Shown: positions 25,893 to 52,714 of the stretch, piece by piece
Position numbering within the stretch: position 1 is the first letter of the stretch
Layout: every line of letters begins with the position of its first letter
Assembly: GCA_030674155.1 (NCBI GenBank)
Contig: CM060323.1
Location: 38,812,239-38,876,238 of the forward strand
Length of the DNA stretch: 64,000 nucleotides
Direction of reading: 5' to 3'
Origin: Stramonita haemastoma
Taxonomy: Eukaryota; Mollusca; Gastropoda; Neogastropoda; Muricidae
Made by a program: the position numbers and the translations under genes
The notes under the pieces: model-generated
What the model was told of the DNA's origin: nothing
Seen by the model: the letters and a program-made list of their open reading frames with translations, nothing else
Databases searched by the model: none

Positions 25893-26005
25893 CTTTGGCT
25901 AGAGCTCCTGAGGTATACCAACGGTGAGATTTTGTGTAAACAACCACTTGTACCCACCATTAAGGTAGCTGCATTCTGACTTTAGGGATGGTGCTAAAGC
26001 CCTGT
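25893..26005 (-). mobile_element. SINE family B tail fragment
   Basis: It shares GGCTAGAGCT, GGTGAGATTTTG and CCATTAAGGTA with 31010-31110. It directly abuts a reverse-oriented family A copy. Confidence 0.6.
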
Positions 26006-26019
26006 GTGCAATCATTTTA

Positions 26020-26280
26020 AAAAGAATTTGTCATCCGCTCCTACTGCTACGCAATGGCCTACCCTTCCAAAAGGTGGAACAGGTGTCCACAAGATGTTCT
26101 GCATACATTCATGCACATGGCTTCGGTTTATAGTCTCATTGGAAGGATATTTGGGGGGGGGGAGTCTGCACTGATGTTAACTCCAGGGTAAAATCGCCAA
26201 AAATGGCCGGCTTTGCGATCACTCAATCCAGACCTGTCAGACCATGAGTGCAACACTCTAACTACTAGGCTATCCTGCCC
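26020..26280 (-). mobile_element. tRNA-derived SINE (family A), diverged, reverse orientation
   Basis: The reverse complement carries the family head (GGCAGGATAGCCTAGTAGTT), GTTAACATCAGTGCAGA and the AGGCCATTG body. The family tail is missing and a fragment of a second SINE type (25893-26005) abuts it. Confidence 0.7.
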
Positions 26281-29200
26281 TCTGCTTTGATATTGAATAG
26301 ACGGCATTAGGATCAGAAAAAAAAAAGTTCCTGTTTTGCCCTTTTTTCCACCATCTCCAGTCTGGCTTTTTTCACCTGTATGAATGCTTTTACCACTGTC
26401 CATTTCCTATCCTTAACAAGATTACTCTAAATATGTGGGGGGGGGGGGGGGGGGTTCTTTTCGCCTGTGTGCTCTGAACTCTGCTGCTTAGTGTGAACTG
26501 GCCATCTACATTTCTTAGTTACAGATGCCAACGGGTCTACTGTCCTGGCAGTTTTGTTGAACTGGTCACAAATTTGGTCAACACTACTTTGACATCAATG
26601 TTCCTTTTATCAGTTTATTTCTCATTTGGCTAAGGTTACCTGCGTGTGTTCTGACTGTTAGATGATACCAATGGTATTTTGAAAGCGAGTTAGGGTAAGG
26701 TTGATTCAAAACCTTAGGGTGATGGAACTGGACCAATCATGCATGACCCTGCCAGTAAGTGGACCAAACAGCTCATTTATTTGTCTGGAAAAAATTAAGA
26801 AGGTGATTTTTTTTACTGCTTTAGTTTAACACTAGTTTTCTGTATTGCTATAATGCAGTGCCCTCAAAAGAGTAGTTCTAAGGCAGTGTTGCAGCCTAAC
26901 AGATTAAGCTGGGAATAATCCTGTCATATTACATTGAAGAAACAGTACAGCTGTACTAGTCAGTGGAACTGACAGAAGAAATATTAGTAACTAATTCTAA
27001 ATGTTTATCCAGACTGTCAAACTGTTTCTAAAGAGAGTCAAATACTAAAAGGATTGACACTACTGCTCTCCATGCATTTCTGTTTTACACATTAAGAGCT
27101 TCTTTTTTCTTCTTCTTTTTCTTTTTTTTTCCCCAAGTGTCGGTGGGAGACCAGAACTTTGTATTTTTTGTTCTGAAGTTTGATGAAGAGGCCCCTTTGC
27201 TGCTTATTGATTTTCCACCAAAGTCTATTTTTAAAAAATCTGTATGTATATATATCTCTAAATCTATCTTGCAGATCTAGAAGTTTAGTTGTTGTTTTGG
27301 ATGGTTGTGTGTGTGTGAGAGAGAGTAAGAGAGAAAGAGAGAGGGACAAAGTGGCCCGACTTTTCAACTGCCTTTCTCTCCATGTTGACTCAGATGTGAT
27401 ATTTGATTGAGTCTGTGTACAGCATTCTTCATTTCATTGATGTAGTTTTAGCATGTTGTAAAGTGTGAAATGACTGACCTGTCAAATATTGATTATTCCT
27501 TGTTAACAAGGTATTGAATCTCTGTTAATGGAATTTCGAATCTCTCAACCTGTTCATTTAAAATTGTTCGTGCTTCCCACACGAAGCAAGATGAAAAACT
27601 AAGATGTAATCTAAAACAGTGACAATGAGCACAGAAAACAATAGGTTGTTGTATGGATGGAAAGATTGAATTGTAGACATGTACATTTTTTTTTTTCTTC
27701 GTCTTCAGTTATTTGTGGAATCAGAAATTAAAAGGACAAGTCAAGAAAAGGGTGACTGTTCAAGAGCTGAGATGAAGCAGGTTTTAAAAAAAAAAAGTTA
27801 ATTTTTTCATCTTCTCAACAGTGTTATGGCTGTGAGGGGTCTGAAAAATTGAATGTGTTCTTCATGCGACTGTCTGGAATAAGTTCATGGTACTTCATGC
27901 TGACCAGAACAAGTGCCTAGACATAGGAAGTACTCTTCAGTGACGACATCATTCATGAACATAATGTTTATTCTAGTTATTACTGTACCATACGTCCTGA
28001 CATTATAATATCCGTGGACAAGCATGAGAAATGGGTTTTTTTTTTTTGTTTTAAAATTTCATTTCTTTTGCATGAGAAACCATTTTGAAATTGTTATTCT
28101 TTTTCTTCTTTTTCAAAACCATCACTGTATTGATTTTCACACACACAAAATTGTTTTTCATTAATGAGAGTGCGAGAGAGAGCTTTTGTTCTGTTTTTTG
28201 TTCCTTATGGTAGTGATAATGACTCGTTAGTGAAATAATGTGTAGAATCATGATGCTAATCCTAAATTGCACTGAACTGACTCATCAAGGTTTTGCTCCA
28301 TTTTTACCCTAATTAAATGATGTTTTTATGGTGCTGAAAGAATAGGTGCATTTTACTATAGATATATAGCAATGTGTAGTGGTACCTACTGTACAAGTTG
28401 TATACTGTGCACATTGGATGTCATTTATCTGCCATCTCCCATCCAGGGTATTCATAATGTAGGCATGATTCAATCTGTATATGAGACATAAGTATTGTAT
28501 GTATTATCACAGTGTAATAGTTTGCATATGAAAGCTGTTTGTTATGCATCCTTTATGCCTGAGTGTTTGCCTTTGAACTTTACGAACTGAAAGAGGCAGC
28601 ATTGTTTGAATGGGATTTTTTTTTTTTACTTTAGTTTCAGTGGTGATATTTCCTTACCACCAGACATGTAAAAGTCAGTTTTTGAAGCCAAAACTCAGAT
28701 ATGTGTTTTTATACGGAGTAGATTGAGTAGAGTCGTTTTCGTATGAAAAGAAATCTTTTGTGCTTTTGTCATATTTGAAATCAGAGAGGGAACAGTTAGG
28801 GTTTGTTTGTTTGTTTGTTTTTTTAAGTTATAGAAAAAGACCAGTTAAAAGTAGATGTGTTTTAAAATCTCCCCCTTACCCACACAATTATGCATGCACA
28901 CAACGTATGCATATCTAATAATTATGACAGAAAGAAATCAGTTACATCATAACCCACACTCGTCCACCTTTGCATAATATCATAAACATAACTGGTTTTC
29001 CTTTTGATTCACTAATTACTCTTCCAACTTCTTGACCATCTTCTACATTAATTAAAGAGTAGTTCTCTTTCCTATCAGTAATTCAATGTTCTATCTAGTC
29101 TTAATATGGTGTAATCCAGTATTCATCAAGGGTTTTTTTTTCTGTATCCTGCTTTCAAAACGGATGCGAGGTATGCTTGTTTTATTGCATACAATGCAGA

Positions 29201-29304
29201 GTACAGCAGTTAATAATTGATCCATGAAATAACCTCGAATATCCAGTCCATGTTGCGCTTTGTTGAGCACACATACACACACACACACACACACATCACA
29301 CCAC

Positions 29305-29344
<40 letters not shown>

Positions 29345-31004
29345 TCTCTCTCTCTCTCTCTCTCTCGCTCTACTCCTCCTCCCCCTCCCCGCCTGCCCCC
29401 CCCCCCCACACACACACACACATTAAATAAGCAGAGCATTTGCTTCTTTTTTTTTTTCCATCAAGCCATCCATGATCTGTGGTGGTTTGTTTGTTTGTTA
29501 TTGGAGGGGAGGGAGGTTATAATAGGTATATAATTATTTGTTCTCCGTTCAGTTTCTCTAACCAAACAGAAAAAATAGCAGTGATCATGCATGAAGGTAT
29601 GTTTTACCTCATAGAGGAGAATAGGAGCTGAATAATGAAAAGAGAGAAGAAAAAAGAAGAGGTGGTGGTAATTGCCACAGGTGTACAGGTGCTGACTGGT
29701 GGTGAATGCAGGTGTTCAATACATTAGCAAGTTGACAAAATCTGATGTACTTATAGTATCACTTCTGTTGCATGCCTCAAGGCCGAGGACAGTGTCATGA
29801 GATCAGATGATTGAATAATTTGAATATTTATAACTCAGAATAGTGGACTGAGAGTAGAAAATCCCCCCTCCTCCCCCCTTCTTCCTCCAACCTTGCAACT
29901 CTTCAGGACCATAGGAACATGAATTTATTCTATCATATATTTAGGGATCGTGTGTGAATGTTTATTTCGGTTAGAGCAAATATGGTTTTGAACACATCTG
30001 TTCCATCATTTTAACAGGCTTGCATATGACATAGGGAATAGACAATGTCTACGTCACTTGGAGCGTTTTTTACAATCAAAGGAAAAAGGAAAAGAGAGTG
30101 ACAAATCATGTGAACATACCTCGAATCTTATTGTTGAAAACTGTATGAGACTCTGAGCACAATTTTAACTGAAGTAAACTTAGTAACATAATTTTGGTAT
30201 AAAAGAGGAGCCCATATTAAATCAAGAAAAATGGTGTTTATGTGTAGAAAGAGACCAGCAAAAGTGTTATTCAACCCTTGGAATACCAGGGGAAACGTCA
30301 AGAAGTGTCTCCCTAGTACCAGAATGTCTGGGGAAATTGAGGACAGTAATCACTCATAATTAACCGGGAATTTTAATGCAAACATTGACAAAAGATACAT
30401 ACATTTATTTCAGAAAAAGGGATGAAGATTTTTTAACATATGCTTTTTTCTTCTTTTTTTCTTATTTTTTTTTTTAATCCATGCAGGCATTTTAAAGTGG
30501 GGTAAGTAATTGCAGGAGGCCAGCTTCCATCCTGGTAAAAAAATAAAATAAAATAAAATAATGAAACTTTTAAAAGTAAATTATTTAAAAAAAAAGCTCC
30601 CAGCCATGGTGGTGCTTTGTGTAGGACATCAGCTGACAATCTGTAGATTCTGAAAGAGTTCATGTCTGTCTACTCCAAATATTAGGACAGCATACTATCA
30701 TCCAAAGCAAGTTTTTTGGCAATGCTCTTAACATCCAAGAAGAAACAGGCAATATATTATACTGTCTAAAAGAAAACGAAGTAGGCACAGCACCAGTAAT
30801 ATAATTCACTTATTGATCTTAAAAACTTGTACTAAAACATCTCTTGTGCAGTACAGTATAGTACAGTAGGGAGCATATTTCCATTAAACTTTTGACTTTC
30901 GAAGAATATAGGTTTTAACTGCATGTACAAAAGACAGTATGCAAACTGAAATGTAGAAAACATAATAAGTTCAGCTAAGTAACGTTACATCTTGATTTTT
31001 TTTC
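26281..31004. other. AT-rich stretch without a recognised gene
   Basis: Only simple repeats and G or T runs stand out (G19 at about 26436). No exon with splice sites and a conserved frame was seen. Confidence 0.3.
29270..29425. repeat. (CA)n, (CT)n and poly-C compound repeat
   Basis: CA runs, then a CT run, then C-rich sequence, then CA again. Confidence 0.95.
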
Positions 31005-31350
31005 TCCACTCTTCGGCTAGAGCTTGGAGGGTTACCAATGGTGAGATTTTTGCATATGCAAACCAGTTTTTTTACCCCACTATTAAGGTACCTACCATTT
31101 TTCCGGGACAGTCAGGATGTACCTCCCTGCTCCTTCCAATCAACTGTCAAGGGGTTTTTTTGTGTTTTTTAGTTGTTTTTTTTTTTACCTGTACAAGTTC
31201 GTATAAGCACACAGGACTGATTGGATTAGAACCTCCTTCAAAAATTCTTGACATTCAGTTCAATTTTTCTGTCAAACTGGAAAGAAAGGGCAAGGCTAGG
31301 AACCAGCTCAGACCTCCCCGTTTACTTGTTAGGCAGGTGAACATCTAAAC
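31005..31350 (-). mobile_element. tRNA-derived SINE (family B), reverse orientation
   Basis: On the minus strand the head GGCAGGATGGTTTAGATGTT resembles a pol III promoter and the body includes GACTGTCCCGGAAAAATGGT. It ends with an AGCTCTAGCCGAAG tail and oligo-A. Related fragments lie at 25893, 58600 and 60775. Confidence 0.65.
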
Positions 31351-32159
31351 CATCCTGCCAACTTCCTTCTCGTCTTGAAAATGAGAACAGAATCAATGAA
31401 ACTTTTTTTTAATTGGACTTATTTCTTCTAAACACATTTGTGGGTTTTTTTAAAAGTTTCCCAGCATGTGGAACAATGTTGAGAGATCTAAATGGAATGA
31501 GAAGAGTGAATCGTTTTTTGATTTCATATATTATATGAGTGTGCTGTTACCGAATGAGATGATTGATCAATGTTATGAATACCCCCAGTCTCTCTTTTTC
31601 ATTATTGAATGATGTGTGTATATTCATTCTTTAATTTATTTATTGATGTTTTACTATTTTGTAGGTTTTCTTTAGATTTTCCATGGTGGTGACTCTGTTT
31701 TCTTCAAAACCACCCACTCAATTTTTTTTCTGATTTTATTTATTATTGTATAGAAATACTCCAAGTGATTTGTTTTTCCAAGCAAAATGTATAACATTTT
31801 TGATGATGTACATTTGGTAAAACACCATTGGATATATTTTGACTCTTATTTTGATTTGACTGTATAAAAAGTGTTATTTGGTAAATAAATTTAGTTTGTT
31901 ATTCTTTCAGTCGTTTTTGAGAGGAGAGAGAGAGAGAGAGAGAAGAGAGTTTCCCTTTATATTTGTTTGTGACTTGTCTGAATTCGCTTTGTTTATTTTT
32001 TGAAATTGTTAATCTTATTAAAAAAATACTCTTAGGAACTTTTTTTTTTTTTTTTTTTTAGAATGGTGGTTTCAATCACTTAAAAATCATAACAGATACT
32101 CATTATTATATGCACTCACTCATCCATCTTCACTCATCCGCACTTGCATTTAAACATAC

Positions 32160-32207
32160 ATACACACCCACTCCTCTCTCTCTCTCTACACCACACACAC
32201 ACCACTA

Positions 32208-32261
<54 letters not shown>

Positions 32262-32352
32262 AAGAATACACACATACATGCCAAGAGAAGCTGTCCTATT
32301 TGACTAACAAGCAAATCCTTTACATGACAAGGTCATTTTTTTTTTTTTTCTA

Positions 32353-32445
<93 letters not shown>

Positions 32446-32450
32446 CATAT
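32160..32450. repeat. (CA)n then (CT)n microsatellites
   Basis: CA run to about 32268 and a CT run at about 32350-32445, separated by unique sequence. Confidence 0.95.
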
Positions 32451-32735
32451 GCTTGCACTTAATCAAATGTGAATTGGTGAGAGAGAATAAAACAAAACCC
32501 ACTGCTCCATAATTGTTATCAGTGAAGAATTTGTCACGTGAACACCCAAGAATTATCTGAACATCAAAGTCAAAAATATGGCATACATTTTGCTGAAGAG
32601 AACTATAGATGCTGAATTCATGTTGAGGGTCTGTCTCCAGAATGCATGAATAATGAGCACATCTTTTGTAGACATCTGAATGGGTGTACATTTGTATGCA
32701 TGTATATATATGCAGGCACATGTGGTGGTTGTGTG

Positions 32736-32776
32736 TGTGTAGGCTATGTGTGTCTTTGTGTGTGTGTGTGTGTGTG

Positions 32777-32811
<35 letters not shown>

Positions 32812-32846
32812 AGTGTACTGTGTGTGCCTCTGTGTGTGTGTGTGTG

Positions 32847-32888
<42 letters not shown>

Positions 32889-32960
32889 ATAAATCTAGAC
32901 TAAATGAGTAAACATGAATGTCAAACTTAGAAACAAAGTTAAGTACACACACACACACAA

Positions 32961-33011
<51 letters not shown>

Positions 33012-33064
33012 GCACGCACACACACGCATGCATGCAGATCTGCATGTACACACACATACGCACA

Positions 33065-33160
<96 letters not shown>
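32736..33160. repeat. (TG)n, (TGTC)n, (CA)n and (CT)n cluster
   Basis: Four types of simple repeat within 425 bases, including a TGTC run at about 32777-32812, ending directly at the family A SINE at 33162. Confidence 0.95.
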
Positions 33161-33161
33161 A

Positions 33162-33503
33162 TGGGACAGGATAGCCTATTGGTCAGAACATTACGCTGGC
33201 AATTTGACAACCCAAGTTCGATTCCTGGTCAAGGGGATTTTTCTCCTGGAGTTAACATCAGTGCTGACTCCACTCTCCCCAAAAGTCCTTCAGATGAGAC
33301 TGTAAACTGAGGCCCGTGTGCGAACGTACGCAGAACATCTTACGCACATGTTAAATCCTGTTCCGCTTTTCGTAAGAGTAGCCCATTGTGTGCCGGTGGG
33401 AACAGTTGACAAGATTTACACAACTGCATACACACGGGGACTGGATGAAAAAAAGCATATGAGTGCTTATTCTATTATCCTTGATATAAAAGAATAAAAT
33501 AAA
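33162..33503 (+). mobile_element. tRNA-derived SINE (family A), full copy
   Basis: The head has pol III box A-like TAGCCTATTGGTC and box B-like AGTTCGATTCC. Then come a conserved body (GGAGTTAACATCAGTGCTGA, CGTAAGAGTAGCCCATTGTG) and a tail GCTTATTCTATTATCCTTGAT followed by AT-rich bases. At least eight other full or partial copies are in this window. Confidence 0.85.
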
Positions 33504-35295
33504 TCTCTATGCACATATGAGTTTTGTCGAAGACTTATTGTTGAAAACAAATCTTGGCAAGATTTGTTAAAAATCAGCATTGTATATTGTGGTCAATATA
33601 GTTGAATTCACTGCAAGGTAAAATCACACTTATTCCATAGTACCTAATTCATGCTCTAAATAAATAAAACCAAAATTATCGAAGGTGTGTATGTGTGTGT
33701 GTACATAAAGAATGCCATGCCATGATGCATTGAAGGCACTGGCGCATGGATATCTGCAAAGAATTTGACCTGGAAGGTGAAAAGGTGTATCTGCTGAAAA
33801 TTCACTCTCATGAAAAATAAGTCATTAATTTTTGTCTTGTGTTTTAATTAAGGGAAAAATCAAAGTGAACCAAACAGAACTGAAAAATGAAAACAAAAAA
33901 AAAAAAGCATAAACAGAGCAAACCAAAACAAAAACAGCAACAGGAAAGTAAGCCTCCCTCCCTCCCATAGCCCTTTAAAAAAAAAAAAAAATTAAATAAA
34001 TATATTAGCCTATGCCACCTTTTCAATTGAAGGATTGTCCTATGTTCAGAGAGCATTGTCAGGCAAGGAATACAGATACACAGTCACACATTCGTAATGT
34101 AAAAATATCATCTTCGACAATCAAAAGTTAAAAAAAAAAAAAATAAAAGAAAGAAAAGAGAGGCCCTGTGGGATGCAGGCTTTTTTTTTTTGGGGGGGGG
34201 GGGGGGGGGAATGGGAGAAGGGTGAAAGTATGGGAACTAGTTACTTCCCTTTTACCCTTTCCTCTTACGAAACCATGAATACTGTCACCTTATGAAAGAT
34301 GGCGATCATACCAGCAGACTTGGGACATGTACGATCTAATCCAGGGCTTCATTCAGGTGTGTGTTTGAAACTGTGTGTGTGTGTGATCTTGTGTAAGGTA
34401 TCATTAAGGTAAAAAGACATCGACGATGTTTTGTAAAGCCTGTTTGTGGTGCTCTGGAGCTGTGTGAAGTTGCGATTGTGGTTATGTGAACGGCATACAT
34501 ACAGTGCATGCATGTGTGTATGATTCACCATGACCACCACACTACGGCCCCCGACGCGGAACAAAAGTTGTGATGTAATAGGAAGGCGTTTTCCGGGGTA
34601 AAGTGGGCCACCCCAATCAAACGTTAAAACTTAAATCTTTAACATCAGGAAGATCTCCAAGACATTTCTCATGCTACGTTCAACCTCTTTAAGTAATAAC
34701 GGGGTGTGGTCAACAACAAAACTGCTCGTTTTCAACTTTTCTATCCAATTTCTGCACCAACAACAAAATCAGAAGTTTTGAGGAGAAAAAGAGTCTCTGA
34801 AGCATGTGTCTTACTGCCAGTGCCACTAAACCTTTATCATTATCCAGATGTTATGCTGAAGTAAACTTACTCTGTGTGTGTGTGTGGGGGGGGGATCACA
34901 ACAGAAAGTATGGAGCACACACAACTTCTCCCTTCCTTTTGTACCTCATTGTTTTTCCATCATAATTGACAGCTCTATCAAAAAAATTCATTGATCAGTT
35001 CAACTTCAGATTTTAATTGATTACAGTGCTAAATAAATCTCTTGATTGTGTTTCCTACTCAAGCACAGGCATACATAATTGTCTGGTCTCAATAGTTCAA
35101 AATATTTCTATGCCCCCCATACAGTTCACTAGAAATATGTACACTCCAACATGTCATCAGATTTCATTACAGCTGGTGTATTTTGAAGGCTGGCTGTTGT
35201 GAGACAGCCAGTGCACAAAAAAATATTTCTTGGACTAGTGGGAAAAAAAAGGAGGGGGGGGGGGGGGTTCCTGTCTTAGGTGATGTACTTTATAT
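33504..35295. other. Stretch expected to hold or precede the SPTLC1 first exon
   Basis: An ATG at about 34292 opens a 19-codon frame ending at a donor-like CAG|GTGTGT, but neither its sequence nor its phase fits SPTLC1. 34540-34620 has some CpG. No firm exon is called. Confidence 0.25.
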
Positions 35296-35786
35296 ATGAT
35301 CAATTATTTCAGCACTTTGGTGAGAGGTCAATGTAAGGTAGAAGAGAAAGACAAGAAAACCTTGGATATTTTTTTAAAAATTAAAGAAAAGATTGGTGGG
35401 CAACCAACGGATTGTGCTTTGGCACTTTTGCTTATCACTATGTCAGGTATGTAATAGTTAGGCCCCTCAAAAAAACAACAAAAAGTGATGAGAGAGAGGA
35501 TGAATATTGGAGGTATGTGGGAGAGCTAGCAGTAACTAAGTTAAAAGGAGTCTATATAGATGCTGTCTTGGCAAGTGCACTTCATTTAATGCCTCTTCAG
35601 AAAGAAAGGGTGGAAATTTTGAGGCGGGGTGATGTCCTTGTGTACAAAATAGTAAAAATGGTCATAGAAGAAGGAAAATCTCCCCATTGTCTGTTTTGTT
35701 GTAGTCATGTACCATTCTATGACCACCACAGTTGGAGAAAGCTGGTGTTTGAGTCAATACAGTGTCCAACAACCACCTTCAGTTAA
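35296..35786 (+). pseudogene. Unidentified protein-like stretch, frame-interrupted, within SPTLC1 intron 1
   Basis: Two overlapping open frames cover this stretch. The first runs from an ATG at 35296 to a stop at about 35454 and contains KIKEKIGGQPTDCALALLLI. The second runs from about 35412 to a stop at 35786 and contains GVYIDAVLASALHLMPLQKE and RRGDVLVYKIVKMVIEEG. Both have ordinary amphipathic protein composition, unlike the low-complexity chance ORFs nearby. A slip of frame near 35440 would join them. I do not recognise the family. It may be a decayed transposon or viral-derived gene, or an exon of an unknown gene. Its position between the missing SPTLC1 exon 1 and exon 2 is only presumed intronic. 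Confidence 0.4.
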
Positions 35787-36198
35787 CTGTTAAGGGACTA
35801 GATTAGTGTTAAGTTGGTGTCTGAGGCCATATGTTTATTACAAGTTTGTATAGTGTTCTTAGTTCATTGTTGAGATCATGGCCTTTTATGTTTATTCCAT
35901 AGTATTGATATAATTATACACATGATTCAAAAAAATTTTCCTGAAGACTAACTAGGTTTAATCATTTGCAGAAGCAATTATAATACATAATACAATTTTT
36001 GTCTCTTGCTTTTGTGTGTGATTTTTCTCTTTCTCTCAACTACATTCTAGTCTTCTTACCACCCCACCACCCCTTTTTTTTTTCCTTCTGTATTATTATT
36101 AAATAAAAGTGTTTGTGACATTCTTTGCCTCTATAAATTAAAAGACGTGTTCCATTGTTTGTTAGTGAAGATTTTGCTTTGGTTGTTTCTGTTTTCAG

Positions 36199-49615
<13,417 letters not shown>

Positions 49616-52600
49616 GTCTTCAGGTGGGAAAGGCAGGAGGCACAGTGTATACATGTAGTATCCTAGTGTAGCAGGGGTTAAAAGATAACAGAGAATAGAT
49701 AGCAAAGCAACTGTGATCTGAATAGTCATACAGGGCTACTGTTTTCAGTCTGTTGTACTTAATATCCCTTTTGCCAGGTGTTGGGGGGGAGGGTGGTTGT
49801 TTGGGGAGGGGGATGGCCTTTTTTAAAAATTTTTGTTACATTGTATTGATGAACTAAATTTTCAACACAGTGCCCTAACAGCTCCACAAGGGGTTGAGAG
49901 ATAAGTAAGAAGTCCATGTGAGTCGGTGGTTAACTGATTGTTGATATGAGATGCTGGGATATGGGGACTAAACCTCTTTGTGATGTTGTGGTTTATGAAA
50001 AGAAAATGAGGAGGGTAAGGACAGGTTATGGTAGAGTTGGAGGTAGAGGCTGACTTTTTTAACTTTGTTTTTGTTTTGTTGTACAATGGAGGTAATGAAA
50101 CAATAGCAGTGCTTTTTGCAGCAGGAACTTGTGTACAGTGTTTTGTTGTGTTATTTTCATTGTGGTTTTTTTTGGGGGGAGGGGGGTCAAAACCTTTATG
50201 GTTCTGGTTTAATTGAAAGAGTGGTGCGACGAAAAAGAGGAATGAAACAGACAAAAATTTGATGGTTTTGTTACAAATAGTACATTTTCTCCAAGTAAAC
50301 GGTTTACTGCGGACAATTTGTATCACATTTTTCCTTTTTATTTTTTTAGAGTGGCAAGAAAAAGCAGCAAAATAAATATAACGCAGAAACTGTTGATCGC
50401 AGCAGTTTTCCAGTGTCCAGTCTCTCATAACTTACAAGAGTAAAGCGGGATCCCTACAAAATAAAATTTTATAGGAAAAAAAGCCCATACGCACAAAAAT
50501 CTACCCCCATGATGGGGTAGTCATGATTTTATGAGTTCATCTGCTTACGTAGCAGGCGTTTACTGGAGGTGAAATTCTGCATACTTTAAACTGTCATCTT
50601 TATGACCTCATAGTAGGCCTATTCCATAAAAGCTGAAACCCCCTTGCAATTGTTGGTACACTGCAGGAATGAAGGGTTTAACCCTCTTAATCCCAAACCA
50701 GGATTTGCCAGCATTAATCATTCCCTCCACTGATCACTACCATATGCTGAAGCTCTAATCAGGCCAGAGGCACAGAGCCTGCTGTGAATCTAGAAGTAAT
50801 TATAGCTGCTGGTATGTACTTAGAAGGAGAAAAAGGCGAGGGAGCATGTGTGCCTGACCTGATTTCGTGATGGAATGCGAAATCTAGAGGCAAGTTGTGT
50901 TCAGAGAATCGGAATGCAAGAGGGTTAATGAGTAGAGGTTGTGCTGACAGACATGGAGGCGATGGAGACTGCACCCTGCCAGCAGTGAATGTGCCTGCAA
51001 GCTCCTCCCATCTTCTAGGCTAACCACTCAGGGCAAGCAAGGTCATCCATCCGTACAGCTGTGAAGAGTGACAGCCCGCCCGCCTTCATTCCAGCCACTC
51101 AGTATTTCTCCGCGTTTTTTTGCCCTAGCTGCCCTGATGCTGAACTAAGTGTGTGTGTGTTGACTGTAAATGGTTCTTTGACTTTGAGTGATGCTGTTGT
51201 ATATATGTCTTGAGAGACAACTGGGTCTGTAAATAATGTGTCAAATCTTAACTTTGTTTAATTTATATCTTCTGTTGATGTTTGTTGTATTCTTTAATGC
51301 TTTTAGTGATGAAAAACTACATTTATATCATCGCTTGTTTTGCTTTTGTTTCTCATATTATTTCTGTATGATCAGATTTAGAAATGTGTGTGACTATGCA
51401 GCTATTTGTATTATTCATCTTGTGTTTTACATGTTATGTTCGATCACAGAACATGGTTGGTTCATATCACTGGTTGAATGCAAGCTTAACAGGAAAGAGA
51501 TTATAATTTTGAGTGTGTGTGGTAAGTTTTGATAAATCATGTACATTTGTTACAAATCAAAAGAAAGAAAATTCATTCATACTAACATGATCAGGTATAA
51601 CCGTTGACAGATTTGGCTTTTCTCTTATGTCGACATCTCAAATAAAAAAAGAAAAAAAAAAAAAGACTGTTAAGAGTTGTTTTGGATTTTTTTTTAATAT
51701 GACTGAAGTGGGCAATTTCCATGTAGGATGGGACATGGTGTGTGACTAATGCAGTTGGTTGTGCTAAAAGGTGTGCATTTCAGCAGTGTTGTTCTACTGA
51801 CAAAACAGAATTTTCAGATCGTGCCAGACTGACTGAAAATGAAGTTGATCAGAATGAAGTTTGGGTCCATCCACAGCAAGAGTAGGAGAAGTTGTTCCCA
51901 TGATTCTATCACTTTCTCTGTGTGGTGTGTGTGTATGTGTGTGGTAATTTGGGAGGGGGGGGGGTGTCATTTGGTTTTTACCCTTGAAATTTGTTGGTTT
52001 GTTGTTAGGGTTCTTTGGTTGGTTGTTTTTAAAGGAAGGGGGGATCAAATAATTTTTTTACTTAGACACCTCACTTTACAGTTTTGGTTTCATTATTCAT
52101 ACGACTAAAGATAAAATCGGGGGATATCTGTGATGCGCTTGAGAGTATTTTCTCAGTATCCTATACCTTAGGCTGTGTTACAAGAAACGTTAGACTCTCA
52201 TCTGGTTGAGCTTATGAGATTCAGATGATGTACCATTAGATGAATATTCCGAATCATTTTGACTGCACTTCTTTTCATATTCAGCCTGCTCACATCGTAC
52301 ACTGCTATTAATTAAAACAGATGTGTCTGGGGGTTTTCTTGAAAGAATAGTTGCATGAAGTATTATAGGTTTGGGGGGGGGGGGGGTTCTTTCTTTTTGT
52401 TAAGGTTTTGCCTAAATTTTCTGCATAGATCGGAGAAGAAACTTGTTTTGCTTGTGAAAGTGTGGTAATGAGTTGGGGAAAAAATGAACAGTGGCATTTT
52501 TGTATTCTGTTGTGGCTTTTATTTGTTTTTTTGTGTTCATCTACTGCTGAGGAGCTAGAGAGATGTTTTATATATTTTCATATTTATCATACAGAAAGCT

Positions 52601-52714
52601 TGTGTGTAAGAATGTTCTAAATCTGTCATTTCTCAATATTGTTTTCTTTGTTTTGTTTAGCATATTATGCTCACATTTGTTTGAGAAACAATGGAAAGAC
52701 TATCTGGGAATAAA
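49616..52714 (+). other. SPTLC1 3' flank, probable 3' UTR and polyadenylation candidates
   Basis: No coding exon is recognised. AATAAA hexamers on the SPTLC1 strand occur at 50371, 51641 and 52709, any of which could end the transcript. A MITE occupies 50678-50928. The stretch 50990-51140 is less AT-rich than its surroundings, with an acceptor-like TTCTAG at about 51019, and might be a spliced 3' UTR exon. The rest is AT-rich. Confidence 0.4.
50678..50928 (-). mobile_element. piggyBac-like MITE, copy 2 (SPTLC1 3' flank)
   Basis: This is the reverse complement of the 37234 element. It has the same TTAA-CCCTCTTAATCCC end, shared internal segments (GGCCAGAGGCACAGA, AGCTGCTGGTATGTACTTAG) and an AGGGTTAA terminus. 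It is 40 bases shorter. Confidence 0.72.

Noticed and set aside
33171..33230. tRNA gene
   Set aside because: Box A- and B-like motifs are present, but no cloverleaf or anticodon arm closes and the sequence continues into a SINE body with several copies.
32144..33310. ORFs of Leu-Ser, His-Thr or Arg-Glu repeats
   Set aside because: They arise from (CA)n and (CT)n tracts and the adjoining SINE, not from a gene.
34292..34354. ATG with a 19-codon frame ending at a CAG|GTGTGT donor, as SPTLC1 exon 1
   Set aside because: The phase does not match exon 2 and the peptide has none of the usual W...E...YE ending of the SPTLC1 N-terminus.
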